This document shows positions 35,801 through 44,956 of a DNA stretch of 64,000 bases, piece by piece. Location: assembly GCF_000621545.1 (NCBI RefSeq), contig NZ_JHYA01000005.1, positions 186,001 to 250,000 of the forward strand, in the 5' to 3' direction. The position numbers were made by a program, and so were the translations under genes. The DNA comes from Anaerovibrio lipolyticus LB2005 (GTDB taxonomy: Bacteria; Bacillota; Negativicutes; Selenomonadales; Selenomonadaceae). The notes beneath the pieces were generated by a model that saw only the letters and a list, made by a program, of their open reading frames with translations, made no database searches and was not told where the DNA came from. How positions within the stretch are numbered: position 1 is the stretch's first letter; each line of letters starts with the position of its first letter.

Positions 35801-36661
35801 ATGAAGACAATTGCTATTTATCCAAATATTAATAAGGACGAATCAGCCCAGGTTATGGAAAGAATCCGCAGCTATTTTGCGGACAAGCAGGACAGGGTTC
35901 GCATTGTTATGTCACGCAGCATTGCGGAAATGTTTAACTGTCCCGAGTACGGTATAGACGATTTGGACAATGAACCCATTGATTTGGGACTGAGTATTGG
36001 TGGTGACGGTACCCTCCTGGGGGTATGTCGCAAGCTGTATACCCGAAAGATTCCAGCCTGTGGAATCAACATTGGCCGCGTGGGCTTTCTTACAGATATT
36101 GAACTGACGGAGCTGGAGAGTCGCCTTGATAACCTTTTAAATGGTGAGTATCAGGTGGTGGAGCGCACAGTTATCTCCGGCTCTGTTTTGAGTCAGGGCA
36201 ATCGGCGTATGCTGGGGCATGCCATTAATGATGTGGTTATTGGCAAGGGTGGCCTGTCCCGCATGCTGAGTCTAAGCATGCGTATAGATGATACCATGAT
36301 TAACGATTATAAGGCTGATGGTGTTATTGTATCCACTGCCACCGGATCTACGGCATATTCCCTTTCGGCAGGCGGACCAATAGTAAATCCAAGTGTTCCC
36401 GCACTTCTCATTACGCCAATTTGTCCTCATACTCTGGATGCCAGACCGATGATAATACCAGATGATGAGGAAGTGCAGATTTATATAGCGGCAGTTCATC
36501 AGGATATTCAGATGACCTTTGACGGTCAGGAGAGCTTCCAGCTTTTGCCCGGGGATGTGGTTTATATCCGCAAGGGAAAGAACCCGGCACGCATAATAAA
36601 ATTTGGTGACAAAAATTATTACGACACTCTAAAAAGTAAGTTATGGGGGAATTCTAAATGA
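35801..36661 (+). CDS. nadK: NAD kinase
   Basis: 286 residues. Catalytic GGDG motif in SIGGDGTLLGVCRKL, GINIGRVGFLTDIE, the GDIV-like NDVVIGKGGLSRML, DGVIVSTATGSTAYSLSAGGPIV, and TPICPHTLDARPMIIP. It makes NADP. It overlaps argR by 4 bases (ATGA). Confidence 0.97.
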   Translation: MKTIAIYPNINKDESAQVMERIRSYFADKQDRVRIVMSRSIAEMFNCPEYGIDDLDNEPIDLGLSIGGDGTLLGVCRKLYTRKIPACGINIGRVGFLTDIELTELESRLDNLLNGEYQVVERTVISGSVLSQGNRRMLGHAINDVVIGKGGLSRMLSLSMRIDDTMINDYKADGVIVSTATGSTAYSLSAGGPIVNPSVPALLITPICPHTLDARPMIIPDDEEVQIYIAAVHQDIQMTFDGQESFQLLPGDVVYIRKGKNPARIIKFGDKNYYDTLKSKLWGNSK

Positions 36662-37119
36662 AGGCTCATAGACAATCAAAGATTAAGCAGATTATTGAAA
36701 ATCAGATAATTGAGACTCAGGAGGATTTGGCCGCAGCCCTTAGAGCAAGGGATATTGAGGTTACCCAGGCCACCGTTTCCAGAGATATTAAGGATATGCA
36801 GCTGGTGAAGATTCCTTGTGGTAATGGCAAGTATCGCTATGCTTATCCAATGGATACCCAGACTATGCACTCCGAGGACCGTATGCAGCGTCTGTTTAAG
36901 GAGCTGGTTAAGAAGATTGACTACAGCGAAAATATCATTGTGGTAAAGACCATGCCCGGGGCAGCCAATTCCATTTGTGCAGCCCTTGATAATGCCCGCT
37001 GGCCGGAGGTTATTGGCACTGTGGCCGGTGATGATACCATTTTGGCAGTGGTAAAGTCCTCCAGCATGGCTGAGGATGTGGCTCTGAAGCTGGAAGCCAT
37101 GAGTATGGGAATTAAATGA
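36658..37119 (+). CDS. argR: Arginine repressor ArgR/AhrC
   Basis: 153 residues. Winged helix N-terminal domain (RQSKIKQIIENQIIETQEDLAAALRARDIEVTQATVSRDIKDMQLVKI) and C-terminal arginine-binding hexamerisation domain (TMPGAANSICAALDNARWPEVIGTVAGDDTILAV). It controls arginine genes elsewhere; no ARG box was identified in this window. The position between nadK and recN is conserved in Firmicutes and does not itself mean arginine control of the neighbours. Confidence 0.96.
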   Translation: MKAHRQSKIKQIIENQIIETQEDLAAALRARDIEVTQATVSRDIKDMQLVKIPCGNGKYRYAYPMDTQTMHSEDRMQRLFKELVKKIDYSENIIVVKTMPGAANSICAALDNARWPEVIGTVAGDDTILAVVKSSSMAEDVALKLEAMSMGIK

Positions 37120-37155
37120 TTGAAGGAATGTTTGGGTAGCTAGGAGATTTTCAAA

Positions 37156-38868
37156 ATGCTCAACACACTTACAATATGGAACTTTGCTTTGTTGGAGCAG
37201 GTTCAGATAGATTTTGACAAGGGACTTAACATCCTTACCGGAGAAACTGGTGCCGGTAAATCAATCCTTATTGATGCCCTGGGGGCTATGCTGGGAAATC
37301 GCCTGTCTACGGATTTTATCCGCACAGGGGCTGACTGGCTTCGGGTGGAGGCTATATTCTCTCTGGATAATCAGCCAAGGGTTATTGATTATCTTAACGA
37401 AAATGCTATTGATACCACGGAGGGAGAGCTAATTATCACCCGTCAGATAACCAGCAATGGACGTGGCACCATACTGGTAAATGGCTGTCACACCACTGTG
37501 GCGGTACTGAAAAAATTGGGAACATTGCTGGTAGACATCCATGGCCAGAACGAGAATCTGGCCCTTCTTAATGCGTCCAATCAGTACAAGCTGGTGGATG
37601 GCTCAGATGATCGCATCAAGGTGGCCTTAAGTTCTTATCAGCAGGCCTTCAAGTCCTTTAAGGACAAGGAGCATAAGCTGGCTGAAAAGGAAAAAAGCTC
37701 TGCTGATAACGAGCAGAAGCTGGAAATGCTGAAGTGGCAGGTACAGGAAATTGAGGCGGCCCAGCTGCAGGAGAATGAGGATGAGGAGCTGGAACGGGAA
37801 ATAAAGAAGCTGTCAAATGCAGAAAAGATTTCCAACTATATCGGGGAGGCCTGTCGTAATCTTTACGGCGGCGGTAGCAACGGTATAGGCGTTGTCAGTG
37901 CATTGGAAGAAGTGGTGGAGAATCTTAGAGATTTGTCACGATTTGATGATTCACTGGATAATGCAACTGATGCCATAAAAGAGGCTTGTATTCAGATAAA
38001 AGAAGCAGCCTATGAGGTTCGTGACTATGGTGATGAGCTGGAATTTAACCCACAGCTTTTAGATAAGCTCCAGAGCCGTATGGATGTAATAGATAAGCTG
38101 CGTAAGAAATACGGTGCCACTATTGAGGATATTATGGCGTTTAAGGAAAAGGCCCAGCAGCAGCTCAATGATATTGAAAACTACGATGATGATATTGCTG
38201 TATTGAAGCAGGAAATAGAGAAGGCCCGTGAAGAAGCCACAGCTTGTGCTGTTCGTCTTACGGAGCTTAGAAAACAGGCTGGGGACAGACTTTCCATGGC
38301 CATCGAGGAGCACCTTCATGAGCTGGGAATGCCTGATGCCAGGCTGGAGATTGCCATTAATGAGGCCGAAGACCTTGGCAGCCTTGGGGCAGATGAATTG
38401 GAAATCCTCTTTTCTGCCAATCCTGGACAGGATATGCGGCCAATTCAAAAGGTGGCCTCTGGCGGTGAGCTTTCCCGTATTGCACTTTCCATTAAGGCGG
38501 TTACTGCCTTTAGGGATGATTCACCAGCCAGCATGATTTTTGATGAAATTGATACCGGTATCGGTGGCCGTACTGCCCAGATGGTGGCAGAGCGTATTGC
38601 CATGGTGGCGGCGGATAAGCAGGTGCTTTGTATTACTCATTTGCCTCAGATTGCCTGCATGGCAGATGTGCATCTTTACATTAACAAGCAGGTGGTTAAC
38701 GGCATGACCTCAACCTCTGTACGGGCCCTTACTGAAGGGGAGCGGGTTAATGAAATAGCCCGTATGGCCTCTGGAGTGGATGTATCTGCGGCATCCCTTG
38801 ATAATGCCCGTGAAATGCTGGCTAATGCCGGGGTAAAGAAGCAGCAATACAGCCGTAAATTAGGTTAA
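37156..38868 (+). CDS. recN: DNA repair protein RecN
   Basis: SMC-like ATPase of double-strand-break repair, 570 residues. Walker A GETGAGKSILIDALGAMLGNR near the N-terminus, two coiled-coil stretches (~150-230 and ~300-370), ABC signature VASGGELSRIALSIK, Walker B MIFDEIDTGIGGRTAQMV and H-loop ITHLPQIA. SD TAGGAG before ATG 37156. Confidence 0.97.
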   Translation: MLNTLTIWNFALLEQVQIDFDKGLNILTGETGAGKSILIDALGAMLGNRLSTDFIRTGADWLRVEAIFSLDNQPRVIDYLNENAIDTTEGELIITRQITSNGRGTILVNGCHTTVAVLKKLGTLLVDIHGQNENLALLNASNQYKLVDGSDDRIKVALSSYQQAFKSFKDKEHKLAEKEKSSADNEQKLEMLKWQVQEIEAAQLQENEDEELEREIKKLSNAEKISNYIGEACRNLYGGGSNGIGVVSALEEVVENLRDLSRFDDSLDNATDAIKEACIQIKEAAYEVRDYGDELEFNPQLLDKLQSRMDVIDKLRKKYGATIEDIMAFKEKAQQQLNDIENYDDDIAVLKQEIEKAREEATACAVRLTELRKQAGDRLSMAIEEHLHELGMPDARLEIAINEAEDLGSLGADELEILFSANPGQDMRPIQKVASGGELSRIALSIKAVTAFRDDSPASMIFDEIDTGIGGRTAQMVAERIAMVAADKQVLCITHLPQIACMADVHLYINKQVVNGMTSTSVRALTEGERVNEIARMASGVDVSAASLDNAREMLANAGVKKQQYSRKLG

Positions 38869-38924
38869 TTTTTATTATGGACTAAAGCAGAGTTTTATAC
38901 TAAAATATTTTTTTGGAGGCTTCT

Positions 38925-39470
38925 ATGTACGAAGACTTAATTGAAATAAAGGAATCCAGTGAGAATATATTTGATGGCAATTTGCTCCATGTAAGGAAGG
39001 ATAAGGTAAAACTGCCAAATGGTGGCACTGCCTACCGTGAGTGGATCAAGCATCCGGGAGCTGCAGCTGTTATTCCCGTTACGGAGGATGGCCAGGTTAT
39101 TCTCGTGAGGCAGTATCGTTATCCTATTGATGAGGTGACTCTGGAGATTCCGGCGGGGAAGCTGGATATGCCAGGAGAGGATCCTTTGGAGTGTGCCAAG
39201 CGTGAGCTCAGTGAGGAAACTGGCTATACTGCCAAGGAGTATAAATTCTTTACCAAGCTGGCCACCTGTGTAGGCTTTTGCAACGAGGTAATTTATATCT
39301 ATGCTGCCAAGGGTCTGGAGCCAGGAAAGCAGCATACTGATGAAGATGAATTTATAAATGTGGTTAAGCTGCCCCTTAAGGAGGCAGTGGCAATGGTGGA
39401 GGATGGCCGCATAAATGATGCCAAATCCGTTACTGCTATTTTAATGCTGGACCGCATTCTGAATAAATAA
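38925..39470 (+). CDS. NUDIX hydrolase (ADP-ribose pyrophosphatase type)
   Basis: 181 residues. The Nudix box is AGKLDMPGEDPLECAKRELSEETGYTA, followed by a conserved EVIYIYAAKGL strand, both typical of ADP-ribose pyrophosphatases (NudF). ATG 38925 has TTGGAGG upstream; the in-frame TTG 38913 overlaps the SD and was rejected. Lies 11 bases before the M50 protease. Confidence 0.93.
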   Translation: MYEDLIEIKESSENIFDGNLLHVRKDKVKLPNGGTAYREWIKHPGAAAVIPVTEDGQVILVRQYRYPIDEVTLEIPAGKLDMPGEDPLECAKRELSEETGYTAKEYKFFTKLATCVGFCNEVIYIYAAKGLEPGKQHTDEDEFINVVKLPLKEAVAMVEDGRINDAKSVTAILMLDRILNK

Positions 39471-39481
39471 ATGGAGGCTTT

Positions 39482-40108
39482 ATGTTTGATTTTAATTTGA
39501 TGAGTATTATTGCAGGCTTGCCTGGGTTGCTTTTGGCCCTGGTGCTCCATGAATATGCCCATGCCCGTGTGGCTGTAGCCATGGGGGATTTTACACCAAA
39601 GCTCACTGGCCGTCTGACATTAAATCCAATGGCCCATATTGACCCTATCGGTTTATTGATGCTTTTGGTAGCCCGTTTTGGCTGGGCAAAGCCGGTTATG
39701 GTAAACCCAAGAAATTTTAGGGATATGAAGAAGGGCAATATTTTGGTGGCTCTGGCTGGCCCGGCGGCTAATTTTTTAACTGCCTTTGTAACACTTTTTA
39801 TTATGATGGTGTTATTTAAGTTTGGTATGTTAAATACTGTGGGCATTAAGACAGTTTTGTCCATGATTGTTCTCTTTAATATCAACTTTGGTATTTTCAA
39901 TCTCATTCCTTTGCCACCTCTGGATGGCTCCAAAATTTTGCTGGAGTTTTTGCCGGGAGAGCTGGCTTACAAGTATATGGGGCTTGAAAGATACAGCTTT
40001 ATCATACTTATTGTTTTGATAATGACGCCTGTTCTTAGCAGTATATTGGTGCCATTGTCAGGCTTAATTTTGCATATCTTTGAGACAATTTTGAGTGTAA
40101 TCCTGTAA
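39482..40108 (+). CDS. Site-2 protease family membrane metalloprotease (M50)
   Basis: 208 residues with about five transmembrane segments. Zinc motif HEYAH (HExxH) in LVLHEYAHARVAVAMGD near residue 25, and the second metal motif NLIPLPPLDGSKIL around residue 140 with the Asp ligand. Short group of M50 proteases lacking a PDZ domain, of unknown substrate; common in Firmicutes between a NUDIX gene and trpS or scpA. Confidence 0.93.
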   Translation: MFDFNLMSIIAGLPGLLLALVLHEYAHARVAVAMGDFTPKLTGRLTLNPMAHIDPIGLLMLLVARFGWAKPVMVNPRNFRDMKKGNILVALAGPAANFLTAFVTLFIMMVLFKFGMLNTVGIKTVLSMIVLFNINFGIFNLIPLPPLDGSKILLEFLPGELAYKYMGLERYSFIILIVLIMTPVLSSILVPLSGLILHIFETILSVIL

Positions 40109-40157
40109 TAGGGTAACATAAATGAATTTTTAAATCTGAGAGGGGTTTCAATAAAAA

Positions 40158-41255
40158 ATGGAAAAGATTATTTTAACTGGTGACAGACCAACTGGCAGAC
40201 TTCATATTGGCCATTATGTAGGTTCTCTTAAGCGGAGAGTTGAACTTCAAAATTCCGGGGAGTTTGATAAAATCTACATTATGATTGCTGATGTTCAGGC
40301 CTTGACTGATAATTTTGAGAATCCTGAGAAGGTTCGTCAGAACATCCTGGAGGTTGCTTTGGACTACCTTTCTGTAGGTCTTGACCCAGCTAAATCCACT
40401 TTGTTCATTCAGTCCCAGGTGCCACAGCTTACTGAGCTTACCACCTATTATATGAATCTGGTTTCTGTTTCCCGTGTGGAGAGAAATCCTACTGTAAAGG
40501 CTGAGATTCAGCAGAAGAATTTTGAAAAGAGTATTCCTGTGGGATTCTTTACTTATCCTATAAGTCAGGCCTCCGATATTACTGCTTTTAAGGCAACTCT
40601 GGTTCCAGTAGGTGAGGATCAGCTGCCTATGCTGGAGCAGTGTAAGGAAATCGTTCGCCGCTTTAACATGATTTATGGCGGTGAGGCCTTGGTGGAGCCA
40701 GATATTATGCTGCCGGAAAATGAGACCTGCCGTCGCCTCCCTGGTACTGATGGCAAGGCCAAGATGTCCAAGTCTATTGGCAACTGCATCTATCTTTCCG
40801 ATGATGCGGAAACCGTCCGCAAGAAGGTTATGGATATGTACACTGACCCTACCCATATTAAGGTTTCTGACCCAGGCCATGTGGAGGGGAATGCTGTATT
40901 TACTTATCTTGATGCCTTCAGCAAGCCGGAGCACTTTGAGAAGTATCTCCCAGAGTATGAGAATCTGGATGCCCTTAAGGAGCACTACACCCGTGGCGGT
41001 CTTGGGGATGTAAAAATCAAGAAGTTCCTGAACAGTATTCTTCAGGAGGAGCTGGAGCCTATTCGTGCCCGTCGTAAGGAATACGAAAAGGATATTGCCG
41101 GCGTATATGAAATTTTGAAAAAGGGTAGCGAAGAGGCCAGACGTGTGGCTGAGAACACCCTGCAGGATGTACGTAATGCCATGAAAATTAATTACTTCTC
41201 TGACGAGGAGCTGATTAAGGCCCAGGCTGCAAAGTATCAGGCAAATAAGGATTGA
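40158..41255 (+). CDS. trpS: Tryptophanyl-tRNA synthetase
   Basis: 365 residues, class I. The HIGH-like signature lies in [21 protein letters not shown] and the KMSKS motif in [14 protein letters not shown]. Charging of tRNA-Trp. The 49-base upstream gap is too short for a T-box. Codon bias suggests good expression. Confidence 0.97.
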   Translation: MEKIILTGDRPTGRLHIGHYVGSLKRRVELQNSGEFDKIYIMIADVQALTDNFENPEKVRQNILEVALDYLSVGLDPAKSTLFIQSQVPQLTELTTYYMNLVSVSRVERNPTVKAEIQQKNFEKSIPVGFFTYPISQASDITAFKATLVPVGEDQLPMLEQCKEIVRRFNMIYGGEALVEPDIMLPENETCRRLPGTDGKAKMSKSIGNCIYLSDDAETVRKKVMDMYTDPTHIKVSDPGHVEGNAVFTYLDAFSKPEHFEKYLPEYENLDALKEHYTRGGLGDVKIKKFLNSILQEELEPIRARRKEYEKDIAGVYEILKKGSEEARRVAENTLQDVRNAMKINYFSDEELIKAQAAKYQANKD

Positions 41256-41262
41256 TTTTGAT

Positions 41263-41994
41263 TTGACTGAAAAATATTCAGTACGGCTTGAGAGCTTTGA
41301 GGGTCCTATGGAGCTTCTGATGCATCTCATAGAAAAGAATAAAATTGATATTTATGATATTCCAATAGCAGAGCTCACGGAACAGTACATTGATTATCTT
41401 GATCAGTTCCGTGAGTTTAATTTGGAAATTGCCAGTGAGTTTCTGCTGATGGCGGCCACGCTGTTGCAAATAAAATCCCGCATGATGCTGCCAAAGCCAC
41501 CTAAATCCAAGGAGGCGGAGGAGACTGAGGATATTGACCCTCGTCAGGAGCTTATTGACCGCATTTTGGAGTACAGAAGATATAAGGAAGTCAGCACTGT
41601 ACTTCTTGATATGCAGGATATGCAGGAAAAGTATGTAACTAGAGCTCCCATGGAGCTGCCGGTACATCATCTGCCGCCTGATAATATGTCAATGCAGGAT
41701 TTGGTGAGGGCCTTCAGCAATGTTCTTGCCATGCACAAGGAATTAAAGATTCCCGATGCCTTGGTGGAGCCGGAGGAATATACCATTTCTGATAAAATGG
41801 AGCTTTTATTGTCACTATTAAATAAAAGTGGTGGCAAAATTTCCTTTGAGGATGCATTTCATACGGGAAACCGTTCTGAGCTGATAACAACCTTTTTGGC
41901 TATGTTGGAGCTCATAAAGGTAAAGAGCATCAGAGTGTATCAGGTGGATAGGTTTTCTGAGATTTTTATTGAAGTTAGAGTTGGTGAAGATTAA
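41263..41994 (+). CDS. scpA: Segregation and condensation protein A
   Basis: 243 residues. Kleisin subunit of the SMC-ScpAB condensin: VRLESFEGPMELLMHLIEKNKIDIYDIPIAELTEQYIDYL at the N-terminus and a winged-helix C-terminus (ELITTFLAMLELIKVKSIRVYQVDRFSEI). The start is TTG 41263, with a weak AAGG 12 bases upstream; no ATG gives the conserved N-terminus. One base overlaps scpB. Confidence 0.95.
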   Translation: MTEKYSVRLESFEGPMELLMHLIEKNKIDIYDIPIAELTEQYIDYLDQFREFNLEIASEFLLMAATLLQIKSRMMLPKPPKSKEAEETEDIDPRQELIDRILEYRRYKEVSTVLLDMQDMQEKYVTRAPMELPVHHLPPDNMSMQDLVRAFSNVLAMHKELKIPDALVEPEEYTISDKMELLLSLLNKSGGKISFEDAFHTGNRSELITTFLAMLELIKVKSIRVYQVDRFSEIFIEVRVGED

Positions 41995-42554
41995 TGTTTA
42001 TGGGTGAACTGACTGGAGCCCTGGAGGCTGTGCTGTTTGCCAGTGGAGATCCGGTGTCAGCGCAGCAGCTGATGGAGATTTTTGGAATAGATATTGAGAG
42101 CCTTGATGAGTTGGTTGAGGCCCTGCAGAAGTCTCTTGATGAGCGGGGTAGCGGTATTATGGTTCAGCATGTTGCCGGTGGTTGGCAGCTGGCCACCCGT
42201 CAGGAGCTGTTTAACTATGTGGAAAAGCTGACGGAAACCAAGGAAAAGAAGCTATCAGCCGCAGCTATGGAAACCCTGTCCATTATCGCCTTTAAACAGC
42301 CCATTACCAAACAGGAGGTTGAGCACATCCGCGGTGTGCATGTTGAAAAGGTGCTGGCCAAGCTCATAGAGCTGGAGCTGGTGCGGGAGCTGGGGCGTAA
42401 GGATGTTTTGGGAAGGCCGATTCTTTACGGTACCACTGATAATTTCCTCAAGTGCTTTGGCCTTAATGAACTGACAGATTTGCCTGATCTTCCTACAGTG
42501 GAAATTGATGACAAGGAAATAGAGCAGCTTACTCTTATAGATGAAAATCAGTAA
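41994..42554 (+). CDS. scpB: Segregation and condensation protein B
   Basis: 186 residues. Two winged-helix domains: ALEAVLFASGDPVSAQQLMEIFGI, then LSAAAMETLSIIAFKQPITKQEVEHIRGVHVEKVLAKLIELELVRELGRKDVLGRPILYGTTDNFLKCFGL. Partner of ScpA in the SMC complex. ATG 42000 is an alternative start. Confidence 0.96.
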   Translation: MFMGELTGALEAVLFASGDPVSAQQLMEIFGIDIESLDELVEALQKSLDERGSGIMVQHVAGGWQLATRQELFNYVEKLTETKEKKLSAAAMETLSIIAFKQPITKQEVEHIRGVHVEKVLAKLIELELVRELGRKDVLGRPILYGTTDNFLKCFGLNELTDLPDLPTVEIDDKEIEQLTLIDENQ

Positions 42555-42560
42555 AAAAAA

Positions 42561-42594
42561 TAAGGACTGTTCCGTTGCTGGAGCAGTCCTTTTC
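42561..42594 (+). terminator. Terminator after scpB
   Basis: AAGGACTGTTCC / GGAGCAGTCCTT imperfect stem with a short loop and T-run. The converging rsmH-like gene ends 31 bases further on. Confidence 0.88.
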
Positions 42595-42624
42595 TGATGC
42601 CTTGATATACGCTTAAATATGAAT

Positions 42625-43719
42625 TTATTTGACTGCCCAGCGCAGCTTGGTGGAATGGGCTCGGCTGTTATTATAGCATTCTTCCTTGCTGGGTCTGATA
42701 ACCTCTGTGGAAATATCGCTGTATATTCCGGTCCGTTTTAAAGCCTGAAAGGCCTTCTTTACAATGCGGTCCTCCCCTGAGTGGAAGGTAAGAATTGCAG
42801 CTCTGCCACCATCTCTCAAAGCATCAGGTAGCTTTTCCATAAATTCATATAGTACCTCAAACTCGTGGTTTACATCTATGCGGAGGGCCTGAAAAACTCT
42901 GGCAGAGGATTTCTTAACGGCCATATCCCGGTCTTCCTTGGACAGTTTCACCTTTTGCAGTGCCTTGATGATTTCCTGATGAAGGGCAACAGTGGTTTCG
43001 ATTTTGATGCCTCGCTTTAAATCGTTGCAAATCTGGCGGGCAATTTCCTCAGCGTATGGCTCATCAGAGTTTTCAATAAACATTCCTGCCAGCTCGTCTC
43101 TGTCCACTTCCTTAAGGCGGTCTGCAGCAGAGATTCCGGATTTTGAATCAAGTCTCAGATCAAGAGGACCATCTGCTTTATAGGTAAAGCCACGTTCTGG
43201 GTTATCTATCTGCATGGAGGAAACACCCAGGTCAGCAAGGACGAAATCAAAGCCACCTACCTCCTGGGCCAGCTTATCTATTTCGCAGAAGTTCATCAGC
43301 CTTGGGGTCCATATATCTTCCCCAAAACCATCCTTTCTAAGGCGGGCTTCTGTTTTGGCTTCCTCAATACTGTCAATATCACCGCTATATAGATGCCCCT
43401 TGCCCTGCAGCTTTTCCAGCATGGCTCGCGTATGGCCACCATACCCCAGTGTACCATCAAAGCCCTGTTCTTCGGGCTTTATATTCAGCACCTCAAGTAT
43501 TTCCTTTACCATAATGGGAATATGCATACCGGCCGGGGTGTTGCCCTTGGCCATAACATGCTTTATTTGGTCACCATATTTGTCTGGATTCAGCTCCTTG
43601 TATTTTTCGGAGAATTTTTTGGGGTATTTGCCGCTGTAGCGGACACGTCGCTTATGGGGAGTCTGGCTCTCCTGTGGGGTCTCCTGTGTCAACAAATTTC
43701 CTTTATTATTAGTAGTCAT
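42625..43719 (-). CDS. 16S rRNA (cytosine1402-N4)-methyltransferase-like protein (RsmH family) with N-terminal extension
   Basis: SAM-dependent MraW/RsmH-family enzyme, 364 residues against the usual ~310. The core starts at MHIPIMVKEILEVLNI (~residue 66) and has GTLGYGGHTRAMLE, FDFVLADLGVSSMQIDNPERGFTY, DGPLDLRLD and FHSGEDRIVKKAFQ. The first ~65 residues are polar and basic (KRRVRYSGKYPKKFSEKYKELNPDKYG). Canonical rsmH sits at the head of the cell-division cluster; this one stands alone, so it may be the second, divergent paralogue found in some Firmicutes. Family assignment is firm; the methylated base is not. Confidence 0.85.
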   Translation of the reverse strand: MTTNNKGNLLTQETPQESQTPHKRRVRYSGKYPKKFSEKYKELNPDKYGDQIKHVMAKGNTPAGMHIPIMVKEILEVLNIKPEEQGFDGTLGYGGHTRAMLEKLQGKGHLYSGDIDSIEEAKTEARLRKDGFGEDIWTPRLMNFCEIDKLAQEVGGFDFVLADLGVSSMQIDNPERGFTYKADGPLDLRLDSKSGISAADRLKEVDRDELAGMFIENSDEPYAEEIARQICNDLKRGIKIETTVALHQEIIKALQKVKLSKEDRDMAVKKSSARVFQALRIDVNHEFEVLYEFMEKLPDALRDGGRAAILTFHSGEDRIVKKAFQALKRTGIYSDISTEVIRPSKEECYNNSRAHSTKLRWAVK

Positions 43720-43772
43720 ATATACTCCTTAAAATTGTTGCAATTATTAAAAAATTAAGTATTTTTTCCTTT

Positions 43773-43799
43773 ATTATACGTTGCTTCGGATATTATAAT
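43773..43799. promoter_or_regulatory. Divergent promoter region between rsmH-like and FMN oxidase genes
   Basis: Two TATAAT boxes back to back: on the minus strand (complement of 43773-43778) and on the plus strand (43794-43799). No strong -35 boxes were found by eye. Confidence 0.45.
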
Positions 43800-43837
43800 A
43801 TACAAAGAGAGTTTTGTGTAGTGTAAGGAGGTTTGTT

Positions 43838-44860
43838 ATGAATTTTTCAGAGGTTATTTCCAAGGCCAAGGAATGTATTGGGGATAAGTGCCATGCCTGT
43901 CCCGTGTGCAACGGACGTGCCTGCAGAAATGTTATGCCAGGTCCCGGTGCCAAGGGCGTGGGAGATACTGCTATCCGTAATTATGACAAATGGCAGGAAA
44001 TCCGTATAAATATGGATACCTTATGTCAGGGGAAGGCTGTAGATACTTCTCTGAGCCTTTTTGGAAAGAAATTTAAGGCACCGTTTTTTGCAGGACCTGT
44101 AGGCGCAGTAACGCTTCACTATAGTGATAAGTATAATGATGTAAGCTATAATGAGGTACTGGTAAAGGCTTGTGCGGAAAATGGTATTGCTGCCTTTACT
44201 GGTGACGGCGTGGATGCCAGGGTTATGCAGGCGGCCACTAAGGCTATTGCAGCTAATAAGGGTATGGCTGTGCCAACGGTGAAGCCTTGGAATATTGACA
44301 CCATAAAAGAAAAGATGGCTTTGGTAAAGGAATCTGATGCCTTTGCTGTAGCAATGGATGTGGATGCTGCCGGCTTGCCATTCCTTAAGGGGATGAATCC
44401 ACCAGCAGGACCAAAGAGCACGGCTGAGCTGAAGGCCATTGTTGAAGCTGCAGGACGTCCATTTATTGTAAAGGGTATTATGACTGTAAAGGGTGCCTTG
44501 AAGGCGAAGGAGGCTGGAGCTGCCGGTATTGTGGTATCCAACCATGGCGGCAGAGTTCTGGACCAGTGCCCGGCCACAGCTGAGGTACTGCCAGAGATTG
44601 TGGAGGCTCTTAAAGGTTCTGGGGTCAAGATTCTTGTAGATGGCGGTATTCGTACTGGTACAGATGTGTTTAAGGCTCTGGCCATGGGTGCTGATGCTGT
44701 AATAATAGCCCGTCCGTTTGTAACTGCCGTATATGGCGGTGGTGAAGAAGGGGTAAAGGCTTATATTGATAAAATTACAGGGGAGCTGGAGGATACCATG
44801 AGTATGTGCGGTGCCTTCTCTTTGGCGGAAATTGATGCAGATATGGTTAGAGTGCCATAA
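43838..44860 (+). CDS. FMN-dependent alpha-hydroxy-acid oxidizing protein with Cys-rich N-terminus
   Basis: TIM-barrel flavoenzyme of the lactate/glycolate oxidase family, 340 residues. FMN and catalytic segments: VSNHGGRVLDQCPATAEVLPEI (catalytic His and Arg), ILVDGGIRTGTDVFKALAMGADAVIIARPF. The first 30 residues have five Cys (C13, C18, C21, C24, C29) in KCHACPVCNGRAC, reminiscent of an Fe-S or zinc site and absent from classical lactate oxidases. ATG 43838 has TAAGGAGG upstream; the in-frame extension to 43814 has no SD. Substrate unknown; a 2-hydroxy acid is likely. Confidence 0.85.
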   Translation: MNFSEVISKAKECIGDKCHACPVCNGRACRNVMPGPGAKGVGDTAIRNYDKWQEIRINMDTLCQGKAVDTSLSLFGKKFKAPFFAGPVGAVTLHYSDKYNDVSYNEVLVKACAENGIAAFTGDGVDARVMQAATKAIAANKGMAVPTVKPWNIDTIKEKMALVKESDAFAVAMDVDAAGLPFLKGMNPPAGPKSTAELKAIVEAAGRPFIVKGIMTVKGALKAKEAGAAGIVVSNHGGRVLDQCPATAEVLPEIVEALKGSGVKILVDGGIRTGTDVFKALAMGADAVIIARPFVTAVYGGGEEGVKAYIDKITGELEDTMSMCGAFSLAEIDADMVRVP

Positions 44861-44890
44861 AAATTAAATAGACGTATACCATAAAAAAGT

Positions 44891-44930
44891 AAACGCACTG
44901 GTGGCTAAATCAGCTATCAGTGCGTTTTAA
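44891..44930. terminator. Bidirectional terminator between FMN oxidase and nadE
   Basis: AACGCACTG / CAGTGCGTT perfect outer stem with an inner GGCT/AGCT pair, flanked by A-run and T-run, between two converging genes. Confidence 0.85.
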
Positions 44931-44956
44931 GTATCATTAACTGTATAAAATGATGA

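Noticed and set aside
40109-40157. Possible T-box upstream of trpS
   Set aside because: The gap is only 49 bases, too short, with no T-box sequence or terminator.
40173-41330. 385-codon open frame antisense to trpS
   Set aside because: Shadow of trpS; no domain, no SD, and trpS has both HIGH and KMSKS motifs.
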